Assembly: GCA_023430775.1 (NCBI GenBank)
Contig: JAEYYY010000230.1
Location: 1-6,192, forward strand
Origin: Pseudomonadota bacterium
Lineage (GTDB): Bacteria > Myxococcota_A > Polyangia > Haliangiales > Haliangiaceae
Reading direction: 5' to 3'
DNA: 6,192 nt
The notes below the pieces were generated by a model that searched no databases, was not told the DNA's origin, and saw only the letters and a list, made by a program, of their open reading frames with translations. Shown here piece by piece: positions 1 to 4,843 of this stretch (position 1 is its first letter; each line of letters opens with the position of its first letter). The position numbers and the translations under genes were made by a program.

Positions 1-249
1 CTGCTGGTCCGCTCGCAAGGCGACAAGTCGGCCGACTATCTGCTCGGCCGCCGGCTCGCCGAGGGCATCGTCACCGCCGACTCGAGTCGCACCGAAGGTG
101 CGCGCGCCGCGCTCGCCGCCGTCGAGCTCGCCAGCTCGCTCCAGGTGCGGATGCCGGTCTTGCAGGGCATCGCCGCCGTGCTGCTCGGCAAGCTCGAGCC
201 GCGCGAGGCCGCCCAGCAGATCGGCGACACCGTCGCGTTCGAGGAGTAG
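1..249 (+). CDS. gpsA: NAD(P)H-dependent glycerol-3-phosphate dehydrogenase, C-terminal fragment (5' end outside window)
   Basis: This is an open frame from base 1 to a TAG at 247-249 (82 residues, no start in the window). GpsA reduces dihydroxyacetone phosphate to sn-glycerol-3-phosphate in the cytoplasm, supplying the glycerol backbone of phospholipids. The visible part matches the all-helical C-terminal substrate-binding domain. A segment LLGRRLAEG corresponds to the family's 'R-x-G-x-x-LGxG' helix. It is followed by TEGARAALAAVELA, then VRMPVLQGIAAVL (family pattern 'gVeMPIteaVy.vL') and GKLEPREAAQQIGD (family pattern 'G..preA...Llg'). The catalytic lysines and the Rossmann domain would lie upstream, out of view. 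The usual long insert before the 'EG..T' helix looks shortened to a few residues. The stop overlaps the GTG of the next gene by one base, which suggests co-transcription and coupled translation. The assignment rests on remembered family patterns; an uncharacterised GpsA-like paralogue is possible. Confidence 0.72.
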   Translation: MLVRSQGDKSADYLLGRRLAEGIVTADSSRTEGARAALAAVELASSLQVRMPVLQGIAAVLLGKLEPREAAQQIGDTVAFEE

Positions 250-1451
250 TGCGCCTCGTCGCGCTGTGTGCCGTCGCGTGCGCCGGTTGTCCCGGCAAGC
301 ACGCCGTCGTCGACAACGTGGCGACGCCCGCCGAGGGCACCGCGATCTCGCTGTTCCTCGGCCGCGAGCCGGGCACCGCGATCGCGATGATCGACGATCG
401 CCGCAAGCTGACGATCGCGAACGGCGCGATCGTGCTCGAGCGGATCGACGCCGCGGCGCAGCTGCCATCGCTGGTGATCGAGTCGCTCGACCACCGGCCG
501 CTCGAGCTCGGCGCCTGCGCGCGCGAACGGATCGAGAACAACCCGTTCGCGCTCGACCAGCTCGCCCAGCCGCGCACGCCGGCGAAGCAAGGCCAGCCGC
601 GGCCGTCGCTGCCGCAGATCGCGCCGGGCGTGCTGTCGCCGCTCGTGCGCTGCAGCGTCGGCGCCGCGCCGGGCACCTACTTCGTGCGCGTCGTCCAGGT
701 CTCGCCGCAACCGACGGTCCGCGCGTTACACCAGATCAAGCTCGCGGGCGAGCGCGCGACGATCACCACGCGGTTCGCCTTCACCACGCCGCCGTGGGCC
801 AGGCAGCGCGCGACGCTGACCGTGTTCGACGCGCTGCCCGGTGGCGAGGCCGCGCCGAAGGCGATCGCGCGCGGCGACGTCGTGCTCGACGGCACCCTGG
901 CGGTGCTGGCGAACCCGCCCGTCGAGGCGCCAGCGCGGCTGCGCACGATCTTCGACGGCGCCGTCCGCGATCCGTTGGTGTCCACCAGCGATCCGGCGTG
1001 GGGCCGCGAGTCGAGGCGCAGCGTCGCCGCCACGCTCGAGCTCGAGGGTCTCGAGCTGACCTCCGGCCAGGTCGATGTCGAGGTCGACCGCGATGGCACG
1101 CCGCGCACCGTCGTGGTGCCAGCTCGCGATCGCGAGCGGCTCGGCAACGTGCTGCGCCTCGCGCTGTGGACCGAGGACGCACTGCAAGCGACCCGCCGCA
1201 ACGTCGTCGAGAGCTATCCGCGATCGAATGGCCGCGAGATCAGGCAGCGTGTGTCGCTGGCGGTCACCAACATCTCGGACAAGCCGCGCGCGGTCTCGAT
1301 CGAGGAGCGGCTGCGGCCGGTCAAGACGCGCCGGCTGTCGGGGCTGCGCTCCGACGCCAAGGTGATCGATGACGTCGTCCGCCTCGACGTCGAGCTCGCG
1401 CCCGGCGCCACCGAGCGGGTCGAGTTCGGCGTCGATTACAGCGGCCTGTAG
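249..1451 (+). CDS. DUF4139-like putative lipoprotein
   Basis: A 400-residue protein starting at a GTG that shares its G with the gpsA stop (TAGTG). No earlier start is compatible with the upstream gene. GAGGAG at 241-246 is purine-rich but only 2 nt from the GTG, so re-initiation after gpsA is the likeliest route. The N-terminus (MRLVALCAVACAGC) is a very short hydrophobic signal rich in Cys. Lipidation at C11 or C14 is plausible, but neither has a textbook lipobox (AVAC, CAGC). Residues about 35-75 (GTAIAMIDDRRKLTIANG..., then LPSLVIESLDHRPL) and residues about 330-400 (RQRVSLAVTNISDKPRAVSI..., ending in APGATERVEFGVDYSGL) follow the start and end patterns of DUF4139: 'V.N..d.pv.V.v.E' and 'L.pG....i.f.Y'. 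The middle is beta-rich and unrecognised. DUF4139 proteins have no established enzymatic role. I infer a secreted, beta-sandwich, membrane-anchored protein; the family call is moderate. Confidence 0.62.
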   Translation: MRLVALCAVACAGCPGKHAVVDNVATPAEGTAISLFLGREPGTAIAMIDDRRKLTIANGAIVLERIDAAAQLPSLVIESLDHRPLELGACARERIENNPFALDQLAQPRTPAKQGQPRPSLPQIAPGVLSPLVRCSVGAAPGTYFVRVVQVSPQPTVRALHQIKLAGERATITTRFAFTTPPWARQRATLTVFDALPGGEAAPKAIARGDVVLDGTLAVLANPPVEAPARLRTIFDGAVRDPLVSTSDPAWGRESRRSVAATLELEGLELTSGQVDVEVDRDGTPRTVVVPARDRERLGNVLRLALWTEDALQATRRNVVESYPRSNGREIRQRVSLAVTNISDKPRAVSIEERLRPVKTRRLSGLRSDAKVIDDVVRLDVELAPGATERVEFGVDYSGL

Positions 1452-1596
1452 TACGCGCTCGTGGGTGGACTGGCGGTCTCCGCGCGCGCCGAGCCGCGGT
1501 TGACCGCGATGTCGACATTACGGTCTCCGTGCCCGACGACCCACCGCCGGGCCAAATGACCGCGTGGTGGTGACGAGCGTCCGACGCGGCTTTGGG

Positions 1597-1610
1597 TAAA
1601 CTGCTCTTGC
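1597..1610 (+). promoter_or_regulatory. Candidate -10 box for a leaderless transcript of the 1611 gene
   Basis: TAAACT at 1597-1602 (preceded by GGG) matches the sigma-70-type TAnnnT -10 pattern and lies 8 nt before the ATG at 1611, so transcription would start at or next to the start codon. No Shine-Dalgarno sequence is visible in the 20 bases before the ATG. No convincing -35 is present at 16-18 bp spacing: GTGACG at 1570-1575 is 21 bp away. The rest of the 1452-1610 gap shows no clear terminator or other feature beyond a 9-bp direct repeat. Confidence 0.38.
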
Positions 1611-2093
1611 ATGCTCGATTGGCTCGGCTCCGTCGCGGTGCGCAAGCGCTCCGCCACCCGCGTCGAGCTCGATCTGACCCGCGCCACCGCGTGGACCGGC
1701 TGGGGCCTCGCCGCCGGCGGTTCGTGGCTGGTGTTCCTCGGTGCGGTGTGGGCGATCATCCTCGGCGGGTTTCTGTTTTCGGCCGGCATCCTGCTCGGCA
1801 CGCTGCGCCGCCGCCTGGTGTTCGACCGCGAGGAGGGCCTGCTCAGGATCGAGCAGCGCGTGCTCGGCGTGCGCCGGCGGGCGGCGATCCCGCTGTTCCA
1901 TCTGCGGGCCGTGGTGGTCGCGGCGCGCCGCGGCGGCATCTATGTCGCGTATGTCGAGCGCCGGGTCGGCGGGACGATCCACCTCGACGAAGCCAGGCGA
2001 CCCGCGGGGTTGATGGAGCTGGCCGAAGCGATCTCCGAGGTGGCCGAGCTGCGCGTGGTGTTCGACGCGACCACACGCGCCGCCGCCGAGTGA
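1611..2093 (+). CDS. Small inner-membrane protein with PH-like C-terminal domain, function unknown
   Basis: A 160-residue protein with an ATG start and a TGA stop. Residues 1-26 are a charged cytoplasmic-looking N-terminus (MLDWLGSVAVRKRSATRVEL). Residues about 28-65 are a continuous hydrophobic stretch long enough for two closely spaced membrane helices (WTGWGLAAGGSWLVFLGAVW, then an IILGGFLFSAGILLGTL run), broken only by glycines. RRR at 66-68 marks the cytoplasmic edge. Residues about 69-152 alternate short beta strands (RLVFDREEGLLRIEQRV, AAIPLFHLRAVVV, GIYVAYVERR, TIHLDEA) and end in a helix (PAGLMELAEAISEVAELRVV). This is the layout of bacterial PH-like or 'photosystem assembly Ycf4-like' membrane-anchored domains. 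I do not recognise a specific family and the function is unknown. It precedes the lipoprotein gene by 51 bp on the same strand, but that gene appears to have its own promoter. Confidence 0.72.
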   Translation: MLDWLGSVAVRKRSATRVELDLTRATAWTGWGLAAGGSWLVFLGAVWAIILGGFLFSAGILLGTLRRRLVFDREEGLLRIEQRVLGVRRRAAIPLFHLRAVVVAARRGGIYVAYVERRVGGTIHLDEARRPAGLMELAEAISEVAELRVVFDATTRAAAE

Positions 2094-2107
2094 GGTTGCG
2101 GGAGCGG

Positions 2108-2144
2108 ATGACACGGCGCGGGCGTCGCGTTACCGTCGCGCGTC
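2108..2144 (+). promoter_or_regulatory. Sigma-70-type promoter for the 2145 lipoprotein gene, probably leaderless
   Basis: ATGACA at 2108-2113 differs from the TTGACA consensus at one base. It is followed, after exactly 17 bp, by TACCGT at 2131-2136, which fits TAnnnT. The GTG start at 2145 begins 8 nt after the -10 box, so the transcript would begin at or within a base or two of the start codon. There is no Shine-Dalgarno sequence before the GTG, which agrees with a leaderless mRNA. This is the best-formed promoter in the window; it is a pattern match only. Confidence 0.5.
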
Positions 2145-2786
2145 GTGACGTCCCGTCTCTCGATGTTCCTGCTGGTCGCTGCGTGCAGCTCGGATGCGAG
2201 TGTCCCCAAGGACAAGCCGGACACCGAGACGCCAGCCGGCAAGACGGCCGGCGTGTTCCCCGATCGGTTCGATTGTCAGTCGATCGTCTCGCTCGACACG
2301 CTCGCCCAGCTGCTCGGCGGCCAGATCCGGCGCGTCGAGGGCCCGATGCCGAGCCAGCGCGGCGTGCCCCGGCCGTGCGAGTACGAGGTGGCGAGCGATC
2401 CGCCCGCGAAGTACCAGTACGACTTCGACTGCCGCGACAACTACAAGAAGACGGCCGACGCGCTGTTCAAGCAGTATCGCGAGCAGAACACCGCGCGCAT
2501 CGAGGAGTACAACCGCGCCTCCGATGCCGGCCCGCAACCGAAAGCGCCGAAGGGTGCCGAGGATGCCGCGGTCGAGATGAAGCAGCCGGGCCAGGCCACC
2601 GAGGTGGCGGTCGGCAGCAAGGGCCTCGATCACAACGATCAGGGCATCCTGTTCCTCGACGACGACGCTCCCTGCTACGTCCGCGTCTATGGTCCCGATG
2701 CCGGCAAGCGCCTCGAGCTGGCGAAGCTGATCGCGAAGAACCTGACCTTCGTCAACGCGCCGATGGATCCGCGCCCGTTGAAGTGA
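2145..2786 (+). CDS. Putative outer-membrane lipoprotein with four conserved-looking cysteines, DUF3558-like pattern
   Basis: A 213-residue protein with a GTG start and a TGA stop at 2784-2786. The N-terminus MTSRLSMFLLVAAC is a short signal with a valid lipobox (VAAC). Lipidation is predicted at C14, and Ser at +2 favours the outer membrane in the classical rule. A low-complexity, Lys/Pro/Thr-rich tether follows (about 16-36). The folded part has C44 (RFDCQSIVSLDTLAQLLGG), C78 (RPCEYEV), C96 (FDCRDNY) and C177 (APCYVRVYG), enough for two disulfides. An Ala/Pro/Lys/Glu-rich loop lies at about 124-150. The end (GPDAGKRLELAKLIAKNLTF) is helical. The pattern 'C..l.....l..lLGg...C.Y' loosely recalls DUF3558-type lipoproteins, but I cannot confirm homology and no function is known. 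The gene is convergent with the Omp85 gene, 63 bp away. Confidence 0.72.
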   Translation: MTSRLSMFLLVAACSSDASVPKDKPDTETPAGKTAGVFPDRFDCQSIVSLDTLAQLLGGQIRRVEGPMPSQRGVPRPCEYEVASDPPAKYQYDFDCRDNYKKTADALFKQYREQNTARIEEYNRASDAGPQPKAPKGAEDAAVEMKQPGQATEVAVGSKGLDHNDQGILFLDDDAPCYVRVYGPDAGKRLELAKLIAKNLTFVNAPMDPRPLK

Positions 2787-2851
2787 CGTGAGGTCGAACC
2801 AGGTTCGACCAGACTCGACGTGAGGTCGAACCAGGTTCGACCGGATCCATC
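2762..2851. repeat. 10-bp perfect inverted repeat bracketing the convergent gap
   Basis: GATGGATCCG at 2762-2771 and CGGATCCATC at 2842-2851 are exact reverse complements. The left arm lies in the last codons of the lipoprotein gene and the right arm reaches the stop codon of the Omp85 gene. The tandem palindromes sit between the two arms. Part of the match is trivial because GGATCC is itself a palindrome, so the extra information is the outer GAT/ATC and the inner G/C. It could be a pairing element in read-through RNA from either gene or the edge of a small repeat element. No target-site duplication is visible outside it. Confidence 0.5.
2785..2842. repeat. Two exact 26-bp direct repeats, each with a 19-bp palindrome, in the convergent gap
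   Basis: Copies lie at 2785-2810 and 2817-2842 and are identical over 26 bp, with a 6-bp spacer (AGACTC) and hence a 32-bp period. Each contains GGTCGAACCAGGTTCGACC (2792-2810 and 2824-2842), a perfect 9+1+9 inverted repeat. The first copy begins inside the TGA stop of the lipoprotein gene; the second ends 7 bp from the Omp85 stop. Possible roles are transcription termination or mRNA 3'-end protection for both converging genes (stem of 7 with a CCAGG loop), a dimeric-protein binding site repeated about three helical turns apart, or a dispersed REP-like element. No T-run follows on either strand, so it is not a textbook intrinsic terminator. Confidence 0.85.
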
Positions 2852-4805
2852 AAAAGGCCGATTCGAAGCCGGCGATGAAGCGCAGCGCGCCGGCGTTCGG
2901 ACCGTCGAGCGGGAACGCGAAGTCGAAGCGGAACAGATCGCGCGCGGTCTGCGGGATCAGCATGCGGAAGCCGAAGCCGACATCGTGGTGGAGCTGGAGC
3001 TTCCCGCTGCCGTTGAACGTGTCGCCGACACCGCCGACCTCGTAGAACAGCACGCCGCCGTAGCGGATCACCCACAGCGGCCGCGGCACGGTGCGCAGCT
3101 CGACCTGCGTGCGCATCAACCGATCGCCGGTGCGGACGCCGCTGAACTCGTTGATCAGGAAGCCGCGCAGGCCGTTGTCGGAACCGATCGCGAAGAAGCT
3201 GTTGTTGATGTCCTTCCAGCGGGTGGCGAGCGTCGACTCGGCGACGATGCGCGCCCACTTGTACGTCGGCGTGACGACGCGAACGCCGACCGTGGCGGTG
3301 TTGTTGACCAGCTCGTGATCGCCGTCGTTGTCGGCGTCGCGATACTGGGTGGACATGCTGATCGCGGGGCGGACGAGGCCATCGCGACACCACTGAAAGC
3401 CCCACGACGCCGCCCACGAGCCGCGCTGGAAGTTGAAGTCGGAGCCGAGCAGCTTGAGGCCGACCGAGTACGAGACGTCGAACGCGGGACCGAGCCTGGA
3501 ATCCTCGGCGAGCTCGAAGGTGGAGACGTTGCGGAACGTCTTGAAGCGCGGGACGAAGAAGCCGTACGAGATGAACGGCGTCGACGTCATCTCGTTGCGC
3601 GGCAGCACGTCGCGGATGAACGCCTCGCGCTCGACCGCGCTGCCCGGGAACGAGGGGAGCGGCTGCGGGTTGGTGTCGTCGATGCTGTAGCCCACCGAGA
3701 GCTGCTGCTTGACCGAGGTGCCCCACTGCCGGACCGCGGAGGCGGTGGCATCCCAGCGCTTCATCTTGTACTGGACGCCGATCAGGCTGGCGTCGACCGC
3801 GTCGCGCGCGATGTCGAGCTGGCTCTGGAAGCGGTTGTTGCCATCGAGCGGGAACACGCACTCGCCCGACGAGCAATCCACGGGCAGCAGGCCGAGGCCG
3901 CGGAACCTGCGATCGATCGCGTAGCGATGCGAGAACGACACGCCGACGCCCCACGTGCTGGCGAGCGCGAACAGCGGCTTGCTGAGCGAGAACGAGCTCT
4001 GCGAGCCCTCGCGATTGAAGCCCGGCCGGTCGCGCTCGGAGATCGTCGGTGGCCCTTCGGCGAGCCCGAACTTCTCCTGCAGGTTCTGGCGATTGAAGAT
4101 GAAGTCGAAGCGCGCGCGAAAATCGAGCCTGAGCCCGAGCAGATTCTTGTCGAGGAAGATCGGCCCGGTCGCGATCGCGCCCTGATCCATCGCGAAGCCG
4201 GCGGCGAACACGCTGCGGCGGCCGGCGAAGTTGTTCTCGGACAGCGCGATCGACAGGTTGGTGAGCGAGCCCTGCTGGAACGTGTACTGGGTGTTGAGGC
4301 GAAGGCTCCAGATGTCGCGGGTGACCACGAGCATGTCGACCTTGCCGGGCTCCGCCGACACCACCGGGATGACGACGACGACGCTCGTCCACAGTGGATC
4401 GCGCAGCCGGCGTGCGGTCTCGTTGACGCGCTCCTGATCCCAGACCTCGCCCTCGTCGATCACGACCTCGACCTTGATCGCGCGCTCCTTGGTCGTGACG
4501 TGGAAGTGATTGAAGAACTCGAGCAGGCCGAACTTCTCGGCGAACACCGCCTCGTTGTAGACGTGGATCTTGCCGATCACCTTGCCCCACGGCGCGGGCT
4601 CGACGGTGTAACCGCGCTTCGTGATCGCGCGCGTCGCGCTCTGGCGCTCGAGCGATGACAGCGTGGCGAGCCAGTCGCAGCTCGGATCCTTCGCGATGCA
4701 CTTCTGCTCCGCGAGTGCGCGATCCAGACGAGCATCTGCTCTGGCAAGGCCACCCGCGCAGATCACGCAGGCGGTCACCACCAGAAGCATTCGCACGTCA
4801 CGCAT
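2850..4805 (-). CDS. BamA/TamA-like (Omp85 superfamily) outer-membrane protein
   Basis: A 651-residue protein on the minus strand. Omp85 proteins sit in the outer membrane as 16-strand barrels and help insert or export proteins or lipids. The N-terminus is a signal peptide (LLVVTACVICAGGLARA, cleavage likely after ARA at 21-23). VTAC inside it resembles a lipobox but is unlikely to be used in a barrel protein. Residues about 75-168 form one POTRA-like domain: IGKIHVYNEAVF, FFNHFHVTTKE, DEGEVWDQERVNETARRLRD, then KVDMLVVTRDIWSL. This pattern is seen in stand-alone BamA/TamA-family proteins. Residues about 170-651 are amphipathic strands. GLRGF at 545-549 followed by the GVRTGDRLMRTQVELRTVP segment matches the L6 '(V/L)RGF/Y' signature, and the last residue is Phe, as in BAM-recognised barrels. 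C311/C316 (CSSGEC) and DADNDGD (490-496) lie in likely external loops. The start could instead be GTG 4796 or ATG 4790, both of which leave a tidier signal peptide; no Shine-Dalgarno sequence supports any of them. Confidence 0.87.
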   Translation of the reverse strand: MRDVRMLLVVTACVICAGGLARADARLDRALAEQKCIAKDPSCDWLATLSSLERQSATRAITKRGYTVEPAPWGKVIGKIHVYNEAVFAEKFGLLEFFNHFHVTTKERAIKVEVVIDEGEVWDQERVNETARRLRDPLWTSVVVVIPVVSAEPGKVDMLVVTRDIWSLRLNTQYTFQQGSLTNLSIALSENNFAGRRSVFAAGFAMDQGAIATGPIFLDKNLLGLRLDFRARFDFIFNRQNLQEKFGLAEGPPTISERDRPGFNREGSQSSFSLSKPLFALASTWGVGVSFSHRYAIDRRFRGLGLLPVDCSSGECVFPLDGNNRFQSQLDIARDAVDASLIGVQYKMKRWDATASAVRQWGTSVKQQLSVGYSIDDTNPQPLPSFPGSAVEREAFIRDVLPRNEMTSTPFISYGFFVPRFKTFRNVSTFELAEDSRLGPAFDVSYSVGLKLLGSDFNFQRGSWAASWGFQWCRDGLVRPAISMSTQYRDADNDGDHELVNNTATVGVRVVTPTYKWARIVAESTLATRWKDINNSFFAIGSDNGLRGFLINEFSGVRTGDRLMRTQVELRTVPRPLWVIRYGGVLFYEVGGVGDTFNGSGKLQLHHDVGFGFRMLIPQTARDLFRFDFAFPLDGPNAGALRFIAGFESAF

Positions 4806-4843
4806 CGTACACGCGCGCAGGCACCGTGGAGTAGGATGGCGCC
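4797..4843. promoter_or_regulatory. Compact divergent promoter region between the Omp85 and kinase genes
   Basis: Only 38 bp separate the annotated ATG of the Omp85 gene (4805) from the kinase GTG (4844). On the plus strand, TAGGAT (4832-4837) ends 6 nt before the kinase GTG. It could be a -10 box for a leaderless mRNA, or AGGA (4833-4836) could act as a Shine-Dalgarno at 7 nt spacing; sequence alone cannot decide. On the minus strand, TACGAT (4809 to 4804) overlaps the first ATG and ends 7 nt before an in-frame GTG at 4796, which suggests the Omp85 protein may really start there. Neither direction shows a clear -35 at standard spacing. Each promoter's -35 zone would overlap the other's -10, so transcription of the two genes may interfere. 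Confidence 0.4.

Noticed and set aside
98..1372. A 424-codon plus-strand open frame overlapping gpsA and the DUF4139-like gene
   Set aside because: Arg/Ala/Ser-rich composition without domains; it conflicts with two better-supported frames.
1500..1528. TTGACC at 1500-1505 as a -35 box
   Set aside because: No TAnnnT-like -10 lies at 16-18 bp; the nearest candidate (TACGGT, 1519-1524) is only 13 bp away.
1474..1529. Direct repeat CGGTCTCCG at 1474-1482 and 1521-1529
   Set aside because: Nine bases in GC-rich DNA is weak, the copies are not symmetric, and they show no link to a promoter or gene end.
1592..2791. A 399-codon plus-strand open frame spanning the membrane-protein and lipoprotein genes
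   Set aside because: Arg-rich shadow. The two real frames have a membrane hairpin and a lipobox signal and are each preceded by promoter-like sequence.
2785..2842. A tRNA T-arm (GGTTCGA) in the repeats
   Set aside because: GGTTCGACC resembles a T-loop by chance. There is no acceptor stem, D-arm or anticodon arm around it, and the sequence is explained by the palindrome.
2785..2852. A classical intrinsic terminator
   Set aside because: The stems have only short loops and no run of T follows on either strand; on the minus strand the TTTT lies before the palindromes, not after.
2820..4658. A 612-codon open frame on the plus strand, antisense to the Omp85 gene
   Set aside because: Its product is a low-complexity Glu/Arg/Ala/Asp string with no motifs. 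It arises from the codon bias of the minus-strand gene, whose protein has clear signal, POTRA and barrel signatures.
2752..4701. A 649-codon open frame on the minus strand in another frame of the Omp85 gene
   Set aside because: The translation is Arg/Ala/Pro-rich with no recognisable domain, typical of an out-of-frame reading of GC-rich coding DNA.
4767..4769. A lipobox (VTAC) in the Omp85 signal peptide
   Set aside because: A better signal peptidase I site (ARA) follows, and Omp85 barrels are not normally lipidated.
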